Positions 1 through 9,504 of a stretch of 64,000 nucleotides of DNA are shown here, piece by piece. The DNA comes from Burkholderiales bacterium (GTDB lineage Bacteria; Pseudomonadota; Gammaproteobacteria; Burkholderiales; Burkholderiaceae_C), in contig JAUVWL010000014.1 of assembly GCA_030604135.1 (NCBI GenBank), positions 43,058-107,057 on the forward strand. The letters run 5' to 3'. Below the pieces are notes generated by a model. The model made no database searches, was not told the origin of the DNA, and saw nothing but the letters and a program-made list of their open reading frames with translations. The first letter of the stretch is position 1; each line of letters starts with the position of its first letter. The translations under genes were made by a program, and so were the position numbers.

Positions 1-99
1 ATCGCCGCCGAACTGGCCTATGGCGAGGGTCTGCAGGCCCATGCCCGTGCCGCCGAACTGCGCCTGAACGAAGTGCCGCCCATGAGAAAGTCCACATGA
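1..99 (+). CDS. hisD: histidinol dehydrogenase, C-terminal end (partial)
   Basis: The window opens inside a gene in frame 1. Only the last 32 codons are present, ending KST-stop at 97-99. The tail (AELAYGEGLQAHARAAE and following) fits the C-terminal helix of histidinol dehydrogenase, the NAD-dependent enzyme that makes the last two oxidations to histidine. Its stop overlaps the hisC start in an ATGA junction, consistent with translational coupling in a his operon. The identification rests on this short tail plus the hisC-B-H-A-F context. Confidence 0.75.
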   Translation: MAAELAYGEGLQAHARAAELRLNEVPPMRKST

Positions 100-1196
100 A
101 CGCGATGACCACCCCGCACCCGCTGCAGAACATCCGGCAGGACATCCAGTCCATGCACGCCTACGCCATCCAGGACTCGACCGGCATGGTCAAGCTGGAC
201 GCCATGGAGAACCCGTTCTCTCTGCCACCCGAGCTTCAGAAAGCCCTCGGCGAGCGGCTGGGGGCCGTGGCCATCAACCGCTACCCCGGCGCCCGCGTCG
301 AAGACCTCAAGCAGGCCCTTTCCCGCTACGTCGACTTGCCCGAAGGCTGCGCACTGATGCTGGGCAACGGTTCCGACGAACTGATTTCGCTGCTGGCCAT
401 GGGCTGCGACGTGCCCGGTGCCAGCATCCTCGCGCCGCTGCCCGGCTTCGTGATGTACAGCATGAGCGCCCAACTGCAGGGGCTCGCCTTTCATGGCGTG
501 GATCTGACGGCCGACTTCGAGCTCGATGAAGCGGCGATGCTGGCCGCCATGCGCGTCCACAAGCCGACCATCACCTACATCGCCTACCCGAACAACCCCA
601 CGGCCAATCTGTGGGATGCGGCAGTGATCCGCCGCCTGATCGCCGAGGCCGCCAGCTTCGGTGGCCTGGTGGTGATGGACGAGGCCTACCAGCCCTTCTC
701 CAGCCACAGCTGGCTGGACGAAATCCGCGCCGACCCGGCGCCCAACGCCAACGTGTTGCTGATGCGGACGCTGTCCAAGTTCGGCCTGGCCGGTGTGCGC
801 CTGGGGTACATGCTGGGTCCGCAGGCATTGGTGCATGAGGTGGACAAGCTGCGGCCGCCCTACAACGTGAGCGTGCTCAACGCCGAATGCGCGCTGTTTG
901 CCTTGGATCACGCTGACGTGTTTGCGCAACAGGCCCAGGCCATTTGTGCCGAACGCGAACGCCTGAGCGCTGCGTTGGCGGCCATGCCGGGCGTGCAGGT
1001 CTTCCCCAGCCAGGCCAACATGGTGCTGGTGCGCGTGCCCGACGCCCAGAAAGCCTTCGACGGACTGAAGGCGCGTGGCGTGCTGGTCAAGAATGTTTCT
1101 AAAATGCACCCACTGCTGGCCCATTGCCTGCGCCTGACGGTCGGTACCCCCGACGAGAACACGCAGATGATCGCCGCCCTGCAGTCCAGCCTATGA
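96..1196 (+). CDS. hisC: histidinol-phosphate aminotransferase
   Basis: 366 residues, full length for HisC. This PLP enzyme converts imidazole-acetol phosphate plus glutamate to histidinol phosphate. The aspartate motif YPNNPTAN and the PLP-lysine motif [13 protein letters not shown] (Lys about 228) are clear, typical of a fold-type I aminotransferase. The start overlaps the hisD stop by 4 bases (ATGA), and its own stop overlaps the hisB start in the same way (ATG 1193, TGA 1194), so hisD-C-B look translationally coupled. An in-operon HisC is most likely the histidine-specific enzyme rather than an aromatic aminotransferase. Confidence 0.95.
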   Translation: MNAMTTPHPLQNIRQDIQSMHAYAIQDSTGMVKLDAMENPFSLPPELQKALGERLGAVAINRYPGARVEDLKQALSRYVDLPEGCALMLGNGSDELISLLAMGCDVPGASILAPLPGFVMYSMSAQLQGLAFHGVDLTADFELDEAAMLAAMRVHKPTITYIAYPNNPTANLWDAAVIRRLIAEAASFGGLVVMDEAYQPFSSHSWLDEIRADPAPNANVLLMRTLSKFGLAGVRLGYMLGPQALVHEVDKLRPPYNVSVLNAECALFALDHADVFAQQAQAICAERERLSAALAAMPGVQVFPSQANMVLVRVPDAQKAFDGLKARGVLVKNVSKMHPLLAHCLRLTVGTPDENTQMIAALQSSL

Positions 1197-1804
1197 TCAC
1201 CCCATCTTCCGCACCGGCCCGCGTGGCCGACGTCCAGCGCAACACGTCCGAGACGCAGATCCGCGTGCACGTCAACCTCGACGGATCAGGAAAGGCCGCC
1301 TTGTCCACCGGCATCGGCTTTTTCGACCACATGCTCGACCAGATCGCCCGCCATGGGCTGATCGACCTGGAGATCGAGGCCAAGGGTGACCTGCACATCG
1401 ACGGTCACCACACGGTGGAAGACGTGGGCATCACCCTGGGCCAGGCCTTTGCCAAGGCGGTGGGCGACAAAAAAGGGATCCGCCGCTACGGTCACGCCTA
1501 CGTGCCGCTGGACGAAGCGCTCTCGCGCGTGGTGATCGACTTCTCAGGCCGTCCGGGCCTGCACATGCGCGTGCCTTTCAAGGCCGGCATGGTCGGCGCC
1601 TTCGATACCCAGCTGGCCTTCGAATTCTTCCAGGGCTTTGTCAACCATGCGGGCGTGACGCTGCATATCGACAACCTGCATGGCGAGAATGCCCACCATC
1701 AGGCCGAGACTGTGTTCAAGGCCTTTGCCCGAGCGCTGCGCATGGCCCTGGAGCGCGACGAGCGCATGGGCGACGTGATTCCCTCGACCAAGGGTTCTCT
1801 CTGA
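1193..1804 (+). CDS. hisB: imidazoleglycerol-phosphate dehydratase
   Basis: 203 residues from the ATG at 1193, which overlaps the hisC stop. A longer reading frame from 1124 lies inside hisC and was not used. HisB dehydrates IGP to imidazole-acetol phosphate. The Mn-binding repeats are visible: [13 protein letters not shown] near the N-terminus, [10 protein letters not shown], and the later [12 protein letters not shown]. It is the monofunctional type without a histidinol-phosphatase domain, as usual in betaproteobacteria. hisH follows after 16 bases. Confidence 0.95.
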   Translation: MITPSSAPARVADVQRNTSETQIRVHVNLDGSGKAALSTGIGFFDHMLDQIARHGLIDLEIEAKGDLHIDGHHTVEDVGITLGQAFAKAVGDKKGIRRYGHAYVPLDEALSRVVIDFSGRPGLHMRVPFKAGMVGAFDTQLAFEFFQGFVNHAGVTLHIDNLHGENAHHQAETVFKAFARALRMALERDERMGDVIPSTKGSL

Positions 1805-1820
1805 GACTTCGGACTGCCCG

Positions 1821-2483
1821 ATGAAACGCAAGACAGTGGCCGTGGTCGACTACGGCAGCGGCAACCTGCGCTCCGTGTCGCAGGCGGTGATGCATGTGGC
1901 GGCCGGATCCGGTCTGGATGTGGTGGTGACAGCGCGTGCCCAGGACGTGTTCGATGCCGAGCGCGTCGTCCTGCCGGGGCAAGGCCACATGGCCGACTGC
2001 ATGCGCGAGCTGGCCCAGTCGGGGCTGCAGGCTGCCGTCCTCGATGCCGCCGCGCGCAAGCCCTTGTTCGGGGTGTGTGTGGGCATGCAGATGCAGCTGG
2101 ACCGCAGCGAGGAGGGGCCGACCGATGGTCTGGGCCTGATTCCGGGCGACGTCGTCCGCTTCCGTCTGGAAGGGCGCACCCAGCCCGATGGCAGCCGCTA
2201 CAAGGTGCCCCAGATGGGCTGGAACCGTGTGCACCACGAACTGGGCCGGGGTCCATCGCACGCCCTGTGGGCCGGCATCCCCGATGGTGCCTGGTTCTAC
2301 TTTGTTCACAGTTATTACGCCCGCCCGGCCCAGCAGGCCCACTGCGTGGGCGAAACCGACTACGGCGGGCGCTTTGCAGCGGCCATCGCACGCGATAACA
2401 TTTTCGCGACCCAGTTTCACCCCGAAAAGAGCGCCGACCAGGGTCTGGCGCTCTACCGCAACTTCCTCACCTGGAACCCCTAA
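1821..2483 (+). CDS. hisH: imidazole glycerol phosphate synthase, glutaminase subunit
   Basis: 220 residues, class I glutamine amidotransferase. The catalytic triad is visible: Cys86 in [10 protein letters not shown], with His200 and Glu202 in QFHPEKSA. HisH releases ammonia from glutamine and channels it to HisF, forming IGP and AICAR. It lies between hisB and hisA. Its partner hisF is three genes on, separated by hisA and a repeat block. Confidence 0.95.
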   Translation: MKRKTVAVVDYGSGNLRSVSQAVMHVAAGSGLDVVVTARAQDVFDAERVVLPGQGHMADCMRELAQSGLQAAVLDAAARKPLFGVCVGMQMQLDRSEEGPTDGLGLIPGDVVRFRLEGRTQPDGSRYKVPQMGWNRVHHELGRGPSHALWAGIPDGAWFYFVHSYYARPAQQAHCVGETDYGGRFAAAIARDNIFATQFHPEKSADQGLALYRNFLTWNP

Positions 2484-2503
2484 GGCGCCAACGCCCGACC
2501 GCC

Positions 2504-3244
2504 ATGCTGCTGATTCCCGCCATTGATCTCAAAGACGGCCAGTGTGTTCGCCTCAAGCAGGGCGACATGGACCAATCGACCGTGTTCGGCGAAGACCCGG
2601 CGGCCATGGCACGCAACTGGGTGGACAAGGGGGCCCGACGCCTGCACCTGGTCGACCTGAATGGTGCGTTTGCCGGCAAGCCCAAGAACGAGGTGGCCAT
2701 CAAGTCCATCCTCAGGGAGGTGGGCAGCGAAATCGACGTGCAGCTCGGTGGCGGCATTCGGGACTTGGACACCATCGAGCGCTACCTCGACGCCGGGCTG
2801 CGCTACGTGATCATCGGCACAGCGGCCGTCAAGAACCCCGGCTTTCTGCAGGATGCCTGCACCGCCTTTGGCGGCCACATCATCGTCGGCCTGGACGCCA
2901 AGGACGGCAAGGTGGCCACCGATGGCTGGAGCAAGCTCACAGGCCACGAGGTGGTCGACCTGGGCAAGAAGTTCGAGGACTACGGTGTCGAATCCATCAT
3001 TTACACCGACATCGGGCGCGACGGCATGCTCAGCGGCATCAACATTGAAGCCACCGTCAAGCTGGCACAGGCGCTGACCATTCCCGTCATTGCGTCGGGG
3101 GGGCTGTCGAACATGGATGACATCCGCAACTTGTGCGCGGTGGAGGAAGAGGGTGTCGAAGGCGTGATCTGCGGCCGCTCCATCTACAGCGGCGACCTCG
3201 ATTTCGAAGCGGCGCAGCAGCTCGCTGATGAGCTGAACGGATGA
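2504..3244 (+). CDS. hisA: phosphoribosyl isomerase A (ProFAR isomerase)
   Basis: 246 residues, a (beta/alpha)8 barrel typical of HisA. The N-terminal [18 protein letters not shown] carries the catalytic Asp, and [12 protein letters not shown] carries the second acidic residue and phosphate-binding half. It isomerises ProFAR to PRFAR, the HisF substrate. Start ATG 2504 lies 20 bases after hisH. Its stop is followed almost at once by three tandem 83-bp repeats that separate it from hisF. Confidence 0.95.
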   Translation: MLLIPAIDLKDGQCVRLKQGDMDQSTVFGEDPAAMARNWVDKGARRLHLVDLNGAFAGKPKNEVAIKSILREVGSEIDVQLGGGIRDLDTIERYLDAGLRYVIIGTAAVKNPGFLQDACTAFGGHIIVGLDAKDGKVATDGWSKLTGHEVVDLGKKFEDYGVESIIYTDIGRDGMLSGINIEATVKLAQALTIPVIASGGLSNMDDIRNLCAVEEEGVEGVICGRSIYSGDLDFEAAQQLADELNG

Positions 3245-3249
3245 GCATG

Positions 3250-3492
3250 GCCCCCACGCTCCACCGCTGCGCGGGCCGCTGCCCCCCGAGGGGGTGCGTT
3301 TTGCCTTGGGGCGGCCCGGCGGCAAATTCAAAGCCCCCACGCTCCATCGCTGCGCGGGTCGCTGCCCCCCGAGGGGGTGCGTTTTGCCTTAGGGCGGCCC
3401 GGCGGCAAATTCAAAGCCCCCACGCTCCATCGCTGCGCGGGTCGCTGCCCCCCGAGGGGGTGCGTTTTGCCTTAGGGCGGCCCGGCGGCAAA
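3250..3492. repeat. three tandem copies of an 83-bp GC-rich repeat
   Basis: Copies begin at 3250, 3333 and 3416, an exact 83-base period. The third stops about six bases early. Copies 2 and 3 are identical over their shared length. Copy 1 differs at three positions (C/T, C/T, G/A). Each holds the self-complementary stretch CCCCCCGAGGGGG and a GC-rich GGGCGGCCCGGCGGC tail, so the transcript should fold strongly. It fills most of the hisA-hisF gap inside an operon. I recall similar intergenic repeats in Comamonadaceae genomes. The period is not a multiple of three and no credible protein is encoded. Confidence 0.95.
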
Positions 3493-3509
3493 ACCTATCT
3501 ACTTGACCC

Positions 3510-4289
3510 ATGCTCGCTAAGCGCATCATCCCCTGCCTTGACGTGACCGGTGGTCGCGTGGTCAAGGGCGTCAATTTCGTCGAATTGCGCGACGCGGGTG
3601 ATCCGGTGGAAATCGCCGCCCGCTACAACGAGCAGGGCGCCGACGAACTGACTTTTCTGGACATCACCGCCACCAGCGACGGTCGCGACCTGATCCTGCA
3701 CATCATTGAGGACGTGGCCTCGCAAGTCTTCATTCCGCTCACGGTCGGTGGTGGTGTGCGTACCGTGGAAGATGTGCGACGCCTGCTCAACGCGGGTGCC
3801 GACAAGACCAGTTTCAACTCGGCGGCCATCGCCAATCCGAAGGTCATTCGGGATGCGTCGGACAAGTACGGTGCCCAGTGCATCGTGGTGGCCATCGATG
3901 CGAAACGCCGCCTGGGCGATGACCTGGCTGAGCGCGGAGAAGGCTGGGACGTTTACAGCCACGGCGGCCGCAAGAACACCGGCCTGGATGCCGTGGCCTG
4001 GGCGCGCCAGATGGCCGAATACGGCGCCGGTGAGATCCTGCTGACCAGCATGGACCGCGACGGCACCAAGAGCGGTTTTGACCTGGCGCTCACGCGCGCC
4101 GTGGCCGAGGCCGTCAGCGTGCCGGTCATCGCATCCGGCGGTGTGGGCAACCTCGACCACCTGGCCGACGGCGTGCAGCAGGGCGGGGCAGACGCGGTGC
4201 TGGCCGCCAGCATCTTCCATTACGGCGAGTTCACAGTGGCCCAGGCCAAACAGCGCATGGCCGAGCGGGGTATTCCGGTCAGGGTCTGA
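3510..4289 (+). CDS. hisF: imidazole glycerol phosphate synthase, cyclase subunit
   Basis: 259 residues, TIM barrel paralogous to HisA. N-terminal [18 protein letters not shown] carries the first catalytic Asp. Mid-protein AIDAKRR and [12 protein letters not shown] carry the second acid/phosphate region. HisF uses ammonia from HisH to close the imidazole ring. The ATG at 3510 follows the repeat block with no strong Shine-Dalgarno. The next gene downstream is antisense, so hisF is the last gene of the first his segment. Confidence 0.95.
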   Translation: MLAKRIIPCLDVTGGRVVKGVNFVELRDAGDPVEIAARYNEQGADELTFLDITATSDGRDLILHIIEDVASQVFIPLTVGGGVRTVEDVRRLLNAGADKTSFNSAAIANPKVIRDASDKYGAQCIVVAIDAKRRLGDDLAERGEGWDVYSHGGRKNTGLDAVAWARQMAEYGAGEILLTSMDRDGTKSGFDLALTRAVAEAVSVPVIASGGVGNLDHLADGVQQGGADAVLAASIFHYGEFTVAQAKQRMAERGIPVRV

Positions 4290-4303
4290 GGATCGGGAGG
4301 CGT

Positions 4304-4801
4304 TCAGCCGCCTGCGTCGCGGGGCAAGCGCTCCTGGCGCTCCAGTCGGTCTTCCATTTCACCCAGGCTGGCGCTGAGGCTGTTGCCGGTCTGCTCGAAC
4401 ACCCGGGCCAGTTCGGCCTGTGAGCGTTCTATCTGCTGCTGCAATGTCGCGGCATGGGCCTGCTGGCGCTCGTCCATCCGGGCCAGTTCGGTCCGCAGGT
4501 AGTCCTTGAGTTCGGTGAAGCGGGAGGCTTCGGCCTTGTCGGCCAGCTGCCTCTGCTCGGCCGCCTCGCGGCTGATGCGGCGCACCTCGATCAGGTGGGC
4601 GGTCTGCCCGAACACCATCAACAGCAGAAACGAGACCAGCAGAAGGCCCAGCATGCCCAGCAGCACCAGTCCCACGGGCGCCTGCACCTCGGTGAATGCC
4701 AGGTTCAATGTGGTGGGCCGGAACACCTCGTCCAGATTCAGGGCCACAAACCCGGCTACCAGCAGCAAGGCAACAATGAGAACAATGGCTCGAATGCTCA
4801 T
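4304..4801 (-). CDS. LapA-like two-TM membrane protein with cytoplasmic coiled coil
   Basis: 165 residues, antisense to the his genes. I chose the ATG at 4801 (MSIRAIVLIVALL) because an AGGAG lies about 9 bases upstream; the open frame continues further but without signal. TM segments are at about 4-22 and 45-65, with VALNLDEV between them as in LapA-domain (DUF1049) proteins. Residues about 75-150 are a charged, Gln/Glu-rich predicted coiled coil. In E. coli, LapA/LapB adjust LPS assembly, but no lapB is adjacent here, so the function is open. It splits hisF from hisI. Confidence 0.6.
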   Translation of the reverse strand: MSIRAIVLIVALLLVAGFVALNLDEVFRPTTLNLAFTEVQAPVGLVLLGMLGLLLVSFLLLMVFGQTAHLIEVRRISREAAEQRQLADKAEASRFTELKDYLRTELARMDERQQAHAATLQQQIERSQAELARVFEQTGNSLSASLGEMEDRLERQERLPRDAGG

Positions 4802-4891
4802 GAAAAGGCTCCTGACAGCGGGCTGGGCATGGTAACCGCATTCTTTGGCGCTCACACACGCCTTATGCGCGATCGATGATAGATTCGTGGC

Positions 4892-5281
4892 ATGGACTGG
4901 ACTGAGCAAGTGAAATGGGACGATCAGGGCCTGGTGCCCGTGATCGCGCAAGAGGCGGCCACCGGCGACGTGCTGATGTTCGCCTGGATGAACCGCGAGG
5001 CCCTGACCCGGACCGCCGAACTGGGCCGCGCGGTCTACTTCAGCCGTTCCCGGGGCCGGCTCTGGTACAAGGGCGAAGAATCAGGGCACGTGCAAACCGT
5101 GCACGAAATCCGGCTGGACTGCGACAACGACGTGGTCCTGCTCAAGGTCACCCAGCTGGGGCATGAACCTGGCATCGCCTGCCATACGGGTCGCCACAGC
5201 TGTTTCTTCCAGCGCTTTCAGGACGGCCAGTGGACATCGGTTGATCCGGTGCTCAAGGACCCCGAATCGATTTACCGATGA
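4892..5281 (+). CDS. hisI: phosphoribosyl-AMP cyclohydrolase
   Basis: 129 residues, monofunctional PRA-CH. It opens the adenine ring of PR-AMP. The metal-binding cysteines are visible in [12 protein letters not shown] and [13 protein letters not shown], with [10 protein letters not shown] and [17 protein letters not shown] motifs before them. The stop overlaps the hisE start (ATGA at 5278), as expected for the HisI/HisE pair that is fused in many other bacteria. Confidence 0.95.
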   Translation: MDWTEQVKWDDQGLVPVIAQEAATGDVLMFAWMNREALTRTAELGRAVYFSRSRGRLWYKGEESGHVQTVHEIRLDCDNDVVLLKVTQLGHEPGIACHTGRHSCFFQRFQDGQWTSVDPVLKDPESIYR

Positions 5282-5655
5282 GCCCCAGCATGAATGACAC
5301 CGACGCCCTGGCGCGCCTGGCCGCCGTGATCGAGAGCCGCAAGCCGGCCAATGGCGGTGACCCCGAGAAGAGCTATGTGGCCCGTCTGCTGCACAAGGGG
5401 CCGGACGCCTTCCTCAAGAAGATCGGAGAGGAAGCCACCGAGGTGGTGATGGCGGCCAAGGATTGCGAGCAGGGGGCCGACGTGCAGAAACTGGTCAACG
5501 AAGTGGCCGACCTGTGGTTTCACAGCATGATCGCCCTGGCCCACGCGGGTTGCAGCCCGTCCGACGTGGTGGCCGAGCTTGTCCGGCGTGAGGGGCTGAG
5601 CGGACTGGAAGAAAAGGCCTTGCGCAAAGCGCTGGCCCGTGAGGCGGGAGCCTGA
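5278..5655 (+). CDS. hisE: phosphoribosyl-ATP pyrophosphatase
   Basis: 125 residues, all-alpha MazG-fold pyrophosphohydrolase that converts PR-ATP to PR-AMP, the HisI substrate. The acidic helix [16 protein letters not shown] binds the metal. I chose ATG 5278 (overlapping hisI), though the internal ATG at 5290 (MNDTDAL) is also possible. It is the last histidine-pathway gene in the window. Confidence 0.93.
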   Translation: MSPSMNDTDALARLAAVIESRKPANGGDPEKSYVARLLHKGPDAFLKKIGEEATEVVMAAKDCEQGADVQKLVNEVADLWFHSMIALAHAGCSPSDVVAELVRREGLSGLEEKALRKALAREAGA

Positions 5656-5678
5656 ATTCCCCAGGAGGAAGAGCCGAG

Positions 5679-6077
5679 ATGCCCGGAAACGACGACATCA
5701 TCGACGTACAACCCAAGGATGACGCCCGGGCCGAATCGCTCAAGACCGTCGGCTGGATCAGCTATGTGCTGCACCTGGTCGTGGCCGTGGCCGCGGTGCT
5801 GCCGGGTGCGCAGCCCAGCATTGCTTTGCTGGTGGTGGCCCTCGTCATCGACCTGGTCAAGCGCAGTGACGCCGCTGGCACCTGGCAGGACAGCCATTTC
5901 AGCTGGCGCATCCGCACTGTGATCTGGGCGGCCTTCTGGTACCTGGTGACCTGGCCGCTCTGGCTGGCCCTCATTCTGCCGGGCATGCTGGCCTGGTTCG
6001 TCATTTCCATCTGGTTCCTCTACCGCATCGTCAAAGGCATGGTGCGGATGAACGACAACCGCCCCGTGGCCTCCTGA
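5679..6077 (+). CDS. small membrane protein, DUF4870-like
   Basis: 132 residues. A polar acidic N-terminus is followed by about three hydrophobic segments (about 28-58, 78-95, 98-118). The pattern resembles DUF4870/Tic20-like small membrane proteins, and a protein of this kind sits between hisE and the HIT gene in related Burkholderiales. A good Shine-Dalgarno (CAGGAGGAAG) lies about 11 bases before the ATG. The function is unknown. It is probably cotranscribed with hisIE and the HIT gene. Confidence 0.7.
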   Translation: MPGNDDIIDVQPKDDARAESLKTVGWISYVLHLVVAVAAVLPGAQPSIALLVVALVIDLVKRSDAAGTWQDSHFSWRIRTVIWAAFWYLVTWPLWLALILPGMLAWFVISIWFLYRIVKGMVRMNDNRPVAS

Positions 6078-6087
6078 CCCACCGCCC

Positions 6088-6450
6088 ATGACCATGCACG
6101 ACCCCAACTGCATCTTCTGCAAGATCATTGCCGGCCAGATCCCGTCAAGAAAAGTCTATGAAGACGAGGATGTGTTCGCCTTTCACGACATCAACCCCTG
6201 GGCGCCTGTTCATTTCCTGCTGGTGCCCAAGCTGCACCTGCCGTCGATGGCCCAGGCCGGCCCGGAACACGAACGGCTGCTGGGCAAAATGATGCTGTTG
6301 GCCCCTCGCCTGGCCATGGAGCAGGGCTGTAATCCGTATCCTGAGGGCGGGTTTCGCATCGTCTGCAACACCGGGGCAGAGGGAGGGCAGGAGGTGCACC
6401 ACCTTCACATCCACGTCATGGGCGGGCCCAGGCCCTGGCTGCGCGGGTGA
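6088..6450 (+). CDS. HIT family (HinT-like) purine nucleoside phosphoramidase
   Basis: 120 residues. The histidine triad HLHIHV is present with nucleophile-region histidines at 105, 107 and 109, following EGGQEVH. The N-terminal CIFCKIIAGQIPS is typical of the HinT branch of HIT hydrolases, which cleave nucleoside 5'-phosphoramidates such as aminoacyl-adenylates. It starts 10 bases after the previous gene, so it belongs to the his-distal transcription unit. Confidence 0.9.
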   Translation: MTMHDPNCIFCKIIAGQIPSRKVYEDEDVFAFHDINPWAPVHFLLVPKLHLPSMAQAGPEHERLLGKMMLLAPRLAMEQGCNPYPEGGFRIVCNTGAEGGQEVHHLHIHVMGGPRPWLRG

Positions 6451-6503
6451 GCTTGCCTGGCGCGGGAATCCACAGAAAGTCTGTTCGAACTCCCGCCCCG
6501 GCG

Positions 6504-6509
6504 TAGAAT
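6504..6509 (+). promoter_or_regulatory. candidate -10 box (TAGAAT) for tatABC
   Basis: TAGAAT lies 58 bases before the tatA ATG in the 116-bp gap after the HIT gene. No convincing -35 hexamer stands 16-18 bases upstream, so this is only a weak sigma-70 candidate. Confidence 0.3.
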
Positions 6510-6566
6510 CACACCAACAGGGCCGGGCACAGCGCCTGCGGCCCCTCATCCTTTCGGAGATATCGT

Positions 6567-6806
6567 ATGGGTACGTTTTCCATCTGGCACTGGCTGGTGG
6601 TGTTGCTGATCGTGGTCATGGTGTTCGGCACCAAGAAGCTGAAAAACCTGGGATCTGACCTCGGCGGTGCCGTCAAGGGTTTCAAGGACGGCATGAAGGA
6701 CGCCCAGACCGGTGATGCCACACCCGAAGCCCCGGCGGCCAAGGTCACGCAGGACACAAAGTCCGACCAGGGCGCGATCGACGTCGAAGCCAAGCAGAAA
6801 AGCTGA
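6567..6806 (+). CDS. tatA: twin-arginine translocase subunit TatA
   Basis: 79 residues: a short N-terminal TM (residues about 4-20), the [10 protein letters not shown] hinge, an amphipathic helix [15 protein letters not shown], then a disordered tail. TatA oligomers form the channel for folded proteins. The order tatA-tatB-tatC is intact. Candidate Tat substrates in this window are PetA (RR near residue 14) and the transglycosylase at 36441. The ATG follows a GGAG motif (TTTCGGAGATATCGT). Confidence 0.95.
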   Translation: MGTFSIWHWLVVLLIVVMVFGTKKLKNLGSDLGGAVKGFKDGMKDAQTGDATPEAPAAKVTQDTKSDQGAIDVEAKQKS

Positions 6807-6901
6807 TGACCGGTTTGGCGCCGGCTCAAGCGCTGGCCGCCAGATACCCGATCCGGTCCTGCGCCCGCAGGCCCGGGATCTGTCTGCACCATCGCTGAAA
6901 C

Positions 6902-7414
6902 ATGATTGATCTGGGCATATCCAAGCTCGCCCTCATCGGGGTGGTGGCGCTCGTGGTCATTGGCCCCGAGAAGTTGCCGAAGGTCGCCCGCACGGTGGGC
7001 GCCTTGTTGGGGAAGGCGCAACGGTATGTGGCCGACGTCAAGGCCGAGGTCAGCCGCTCCATTGAGCTGGAAGAGCTCAAGAAGATGAAAGAGTCGGTGG
7101 AAAGCGCTGCCCGGGATGTGGAGTCCTCGGTCAACACCACCACGGCCGACTTTGAAAAATCCTGGTCTGAAGTGACCGCAGGCCTGGAATCCTCCGGCAG
7201 CAGCGGCTACGACGACAACACCCGCACCGATGCGCTGGGGGCGATCGGCTCACCGGTCTATCCGGTCTACAAGCATCCCCGCAAGAACTGGCGCATCAAG
7301 CAGAAGGCCATGCCCCAGTGGTTCAAGGCCCGCGCTGGCATCCGCACCCAGACCCAGTCGGGCGCCGCTCGCGTGGCGCGCTTTCGGCCCCGTCCCTTCA
7401 AAGCCCCGCGCTGA
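6902..7414 (+). CDS. tatB: Sec-independent translocase subunit TatB
   Basis: 170 residues. N-terminal TM with the TatB signature [29 protein letters not shown] sequence, then a long amphipathic/charged helical stretch (about 30-90), and a variable basic C-terminus. TatB forms the signal-peptide receptor with TatC. Its stop overlaps the tatC start (TGATG at 7412-7416). Confidence 0.95.
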   Translation: MIDLGISKLALIGVVALVVIGPEKLPKVARTVGALLGKAQRYVADVKAEVSRSIELEELKKMKESVESAARDVESSVNTTTADFEKSWSEVTAGLESSGSSGYDDNTRTDALGAIGSPVYPVYKHPRKNWRIKQKAMPQWFKARAGIRTQTQSGAARVARFRPRPFKAPR

Positions 7415-8205
7415 TGTCTGAACCCGACAAGAAGACCGACGAACTCGCCGGTACCGAGCAGCCTTTTGTTCAGCACCTCATGGAGCTGCGAGACCGTATC
7501 CTGTACGGTCTTGCTGGCTTGGTGGTGTGCATGGCCGCCTTGGCCATCTGGCCAGGCCCCAGCGGCTTGATCGACTTCATCGCCCAGCCCATCCGGGCGC
7601 ACATGCCCGAAGACGCCAAACTGATCGCGGTGGGGGTCTTCACGCCCTTCTTTGTGCCGCTGAAAGTGCTGGCCATGGGGGCCTTGCTGATGTCGCTGCC
7701 CTGGTGGATGTACCAGGTCTGGGCCTTTGTCGCTCCCGGACTCTACAGCCACGAGAAGCGGTTTGCGATTCCCCTGATTGTGGTGGGCAGCCTGCTGGCC
7801 TACCTGGGCATTGCCTTCGTGCAGTTTTTTGTGCTGGACAAGATGTTCGGCTTCATCCAGGGGTTCACACCCTCCAGCGTGGCCGCCACCCCCGACATCG
7901 CATCCTATGTCGAGGCCATCCTGTCCCTCTACCTGGCCTTCGGACTGGCTTTTCAGGTGCCCATCGTAGTGGTGCTGCTGGTCCGTCTGGAAATGGTTTC
8001 TGTCCAGAAACTCAAGGATTTCAGGGGTTACTTCATCGTGGTGGCTTTCATCATCGCTGCCATCGTCACCCCACCCGACGTGATCTCCCAGCTCGCGCTG
8101 GCGATTCCGATGTGCCTGCTGTACGAACTGGGTATCTGGGGCTCCAGGTGGTTTGCCAAATCCACCCGGCCCGAGACCGACAGCGCAGAAAAAGAGGCTT
8201 CCTGA
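7414..8205 (+). CDS. tatC: twin-arginine translocase subunit TatC
   Basis: 263 residues from the ATG at 7414, overlapping the tatB stop; the upstream extension of the frame lies in tatB. Six TM segments are expected and visible. The N-terminal FVQHLMELRDRIL matches the conserved cytoplasmic TatC motif that recognises the RR signal, and FAPGLY-like text appears as FVAPGLYSHEKR. It converges on the protease gene, with 42 bases between the stops. Confidence 0.95.
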   Translation: MSEPDKKTDELAGTEQPFVQHLMELRDRILYGLAGLVVCMAALAIWPGPSGLIDFIAQPIRAHMPEDAKLIAVGVFTPFFVPLKVLAMGALLMSLPWWMYQVWAFVAPGLYSHEKRFAIPLIVVGSLLAYLGIAFVQFFVLDKMFGFIQGFTPSSVAATPDIASYVEAILSLYLAFGLAFQVPIVVVLLVRLEMVSVQKLKDFRGYFIVVAFIIAAIVTPPDVISQLALAIPMCLLYELGIWGSRWFAKSTRPETDSAEKEAS

Positions 8206-8247
8206 CCCCGCATCGCGCGCGGCTGCATGCCGCATTCAGTGCGTCGA

Positions 8248-9405
8248 TCAGCGGCGCTGCCCGTTGCTGGTGGGCAGGTTGCGGCGTCCTGGCGTGACTT
8301 CCACGGCTGTGCGGCCGTCACGGCGAATCACCTGCAGTTGAGCCGGTACACCCGGTGTCAGTGCCGCCACAGCCGAAAGCAGCTCCGCGACGCTGGCCAC
8401 GTCGCGATCACCCACGCGGCTGATCACATCGCCCGGACGAATGCCTGCCTGGGCCGCCGGCCCGTTCTGCAGCACGCCGGTGATGATCACGCCCTGCATG
8501 CCCGCGATTCCGAAGCTCTCGGCCATCTCGGTGGTCAGGTCCTGGGGTTCGACACCGATCCATCCGCGCGTCACCTGGCCATCGCGCACGATGGCCTCGA
8601 GCACGCTGCGGGCGGTGGATGTGGGAATGGCAAAACCGATGCCCATGGAGCCGCCCGATCGCGAGTAAATGGCCGTGTTGATACCCATCAGGTGCCCGTG
8701 CACGTCCACCAGAGCGCCGCCGGAGTTGCCGGGGTTGATGGCGGCATCGGTCTGGATGAAGTTCTCGAAGGTGTTGATGCCCAGTTGGGTGCGCCCGAGG
8801 GCGCTGACAATGCCGCTGGTGACGGTCTGGCCCACACCAAAGGGGTTGCCAATCGCCAGCACCGGATCGCCGATGGCCAGTTCGTCGGAGTTGCCCAGGG
8901 CGATCACCGGAAGACCGGTCAGATCGATCTTGAGAATGGCCAGATCCGTCTCGGGGTCGGTACCGATGACCTGGGCCACCGACCTGCGCCCGTCGTTGAG
9001 CATGACTTCGATTTCGTCGGCTTCTTCGATCACATGGTTGTTGGTCAGGATATAGCCCGCCGGGCTGACGATCACGCCTGATCCCAGGCCGGATTGGGGT
9101 TGAGACCGCCCCTGGTCGCCAAAAAAGAACCGGAACCAGGGGTCCATGTTGGGCGGTGAATTGACCGGTGCCTTGCTGGTGTTGATGCTGACCACCGCAG
9201 CCGAGGCCACCTGAGCCGCTGTGCGGAAACTGGTCACACCTTCGGCAGCCGGTGCCGATGAACTGGTGATCGCCTCGAACACCGGCACGACCGAGGTCAC
9301 GCCCGGGCGACGACCGAGCCAGTCGGGCTTGAGCGTGGCCACGACAAAAAACACCGCCACCAGGACCGTGACGGATTGGGCGAACAGCAGCCAGAGTCGT
9401 TTCAT
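8248..9405 (-). CDS. HtrA/Deg-type periplasmic serine protease (S1C), single PDZ
   Basis: 385 residues from the ATG at 9405 (MKRLWLLFAQ). N-terminal membrane anchor about 8-24. Trypsin-like domain with catalytic His124 (TNNHVIEE), Asp154 (ETDLAILKI) and Ser228 (NPGNSGGAL). One PDZ domain at about 285-375. A single TM anchor plus one PDZ resembles DegS, the sigma-E stress sensor protease, more than two-PDZ DegP/DegQ. Known Burkholderiales orthologs lie next to tatC. Upstream start codons exist but would precede the anchor. Confidence 0.88.
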   Translation of the reverse strand: MKRLWLLFAQSVTVLVAVFFVVATLKPDWLGRRPGVTSVVPVFEAITSSSAPAAEGVTSFRTAAQVASAAVVSINTSKAPVNSPPNMDPWFRFFFGDQGRSQPQSGLGSGVIVSPAGYILTNNHVIEEADEIEVMLNDGRRSVAQVIGTDPETDLAILKIDLTGLPVIALGNSDELAIGDPVLAIGNPFGVGQTVTSGIVSALGRTQLGINTFENFIQTDAAINPGNSGGALVDVHGHLMGINTAIYSRSGGSMGIGFAIPTSTARSVLEAIVRDGQVTRGWIGVEPQDLTTEMAESFGIAGMQGVIITGVLQNGPAAQAGIRPGDVISRVGDRDVASVAELLSAVAALTPGVPAQLQVIRRDGRTAVEVTPGRRNLPTSNGQRR

Positions 9406-9504
9406 GAAGCAAGAATCATTAGCCTGCCGCACCACCGATGCAGCTCATGGCATTGTGGCGCATATGGGAGCCGGATGCCCACGCCTCAAGAGCCGGTCGT
9501 GGCG

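Noticed and set aside
3241..3546. 101-codon frame through the 83-bp repeats
   Set aside because: The repeat period is not a multiple of three, so the peptide changes frame between copies; no start signal or homology.
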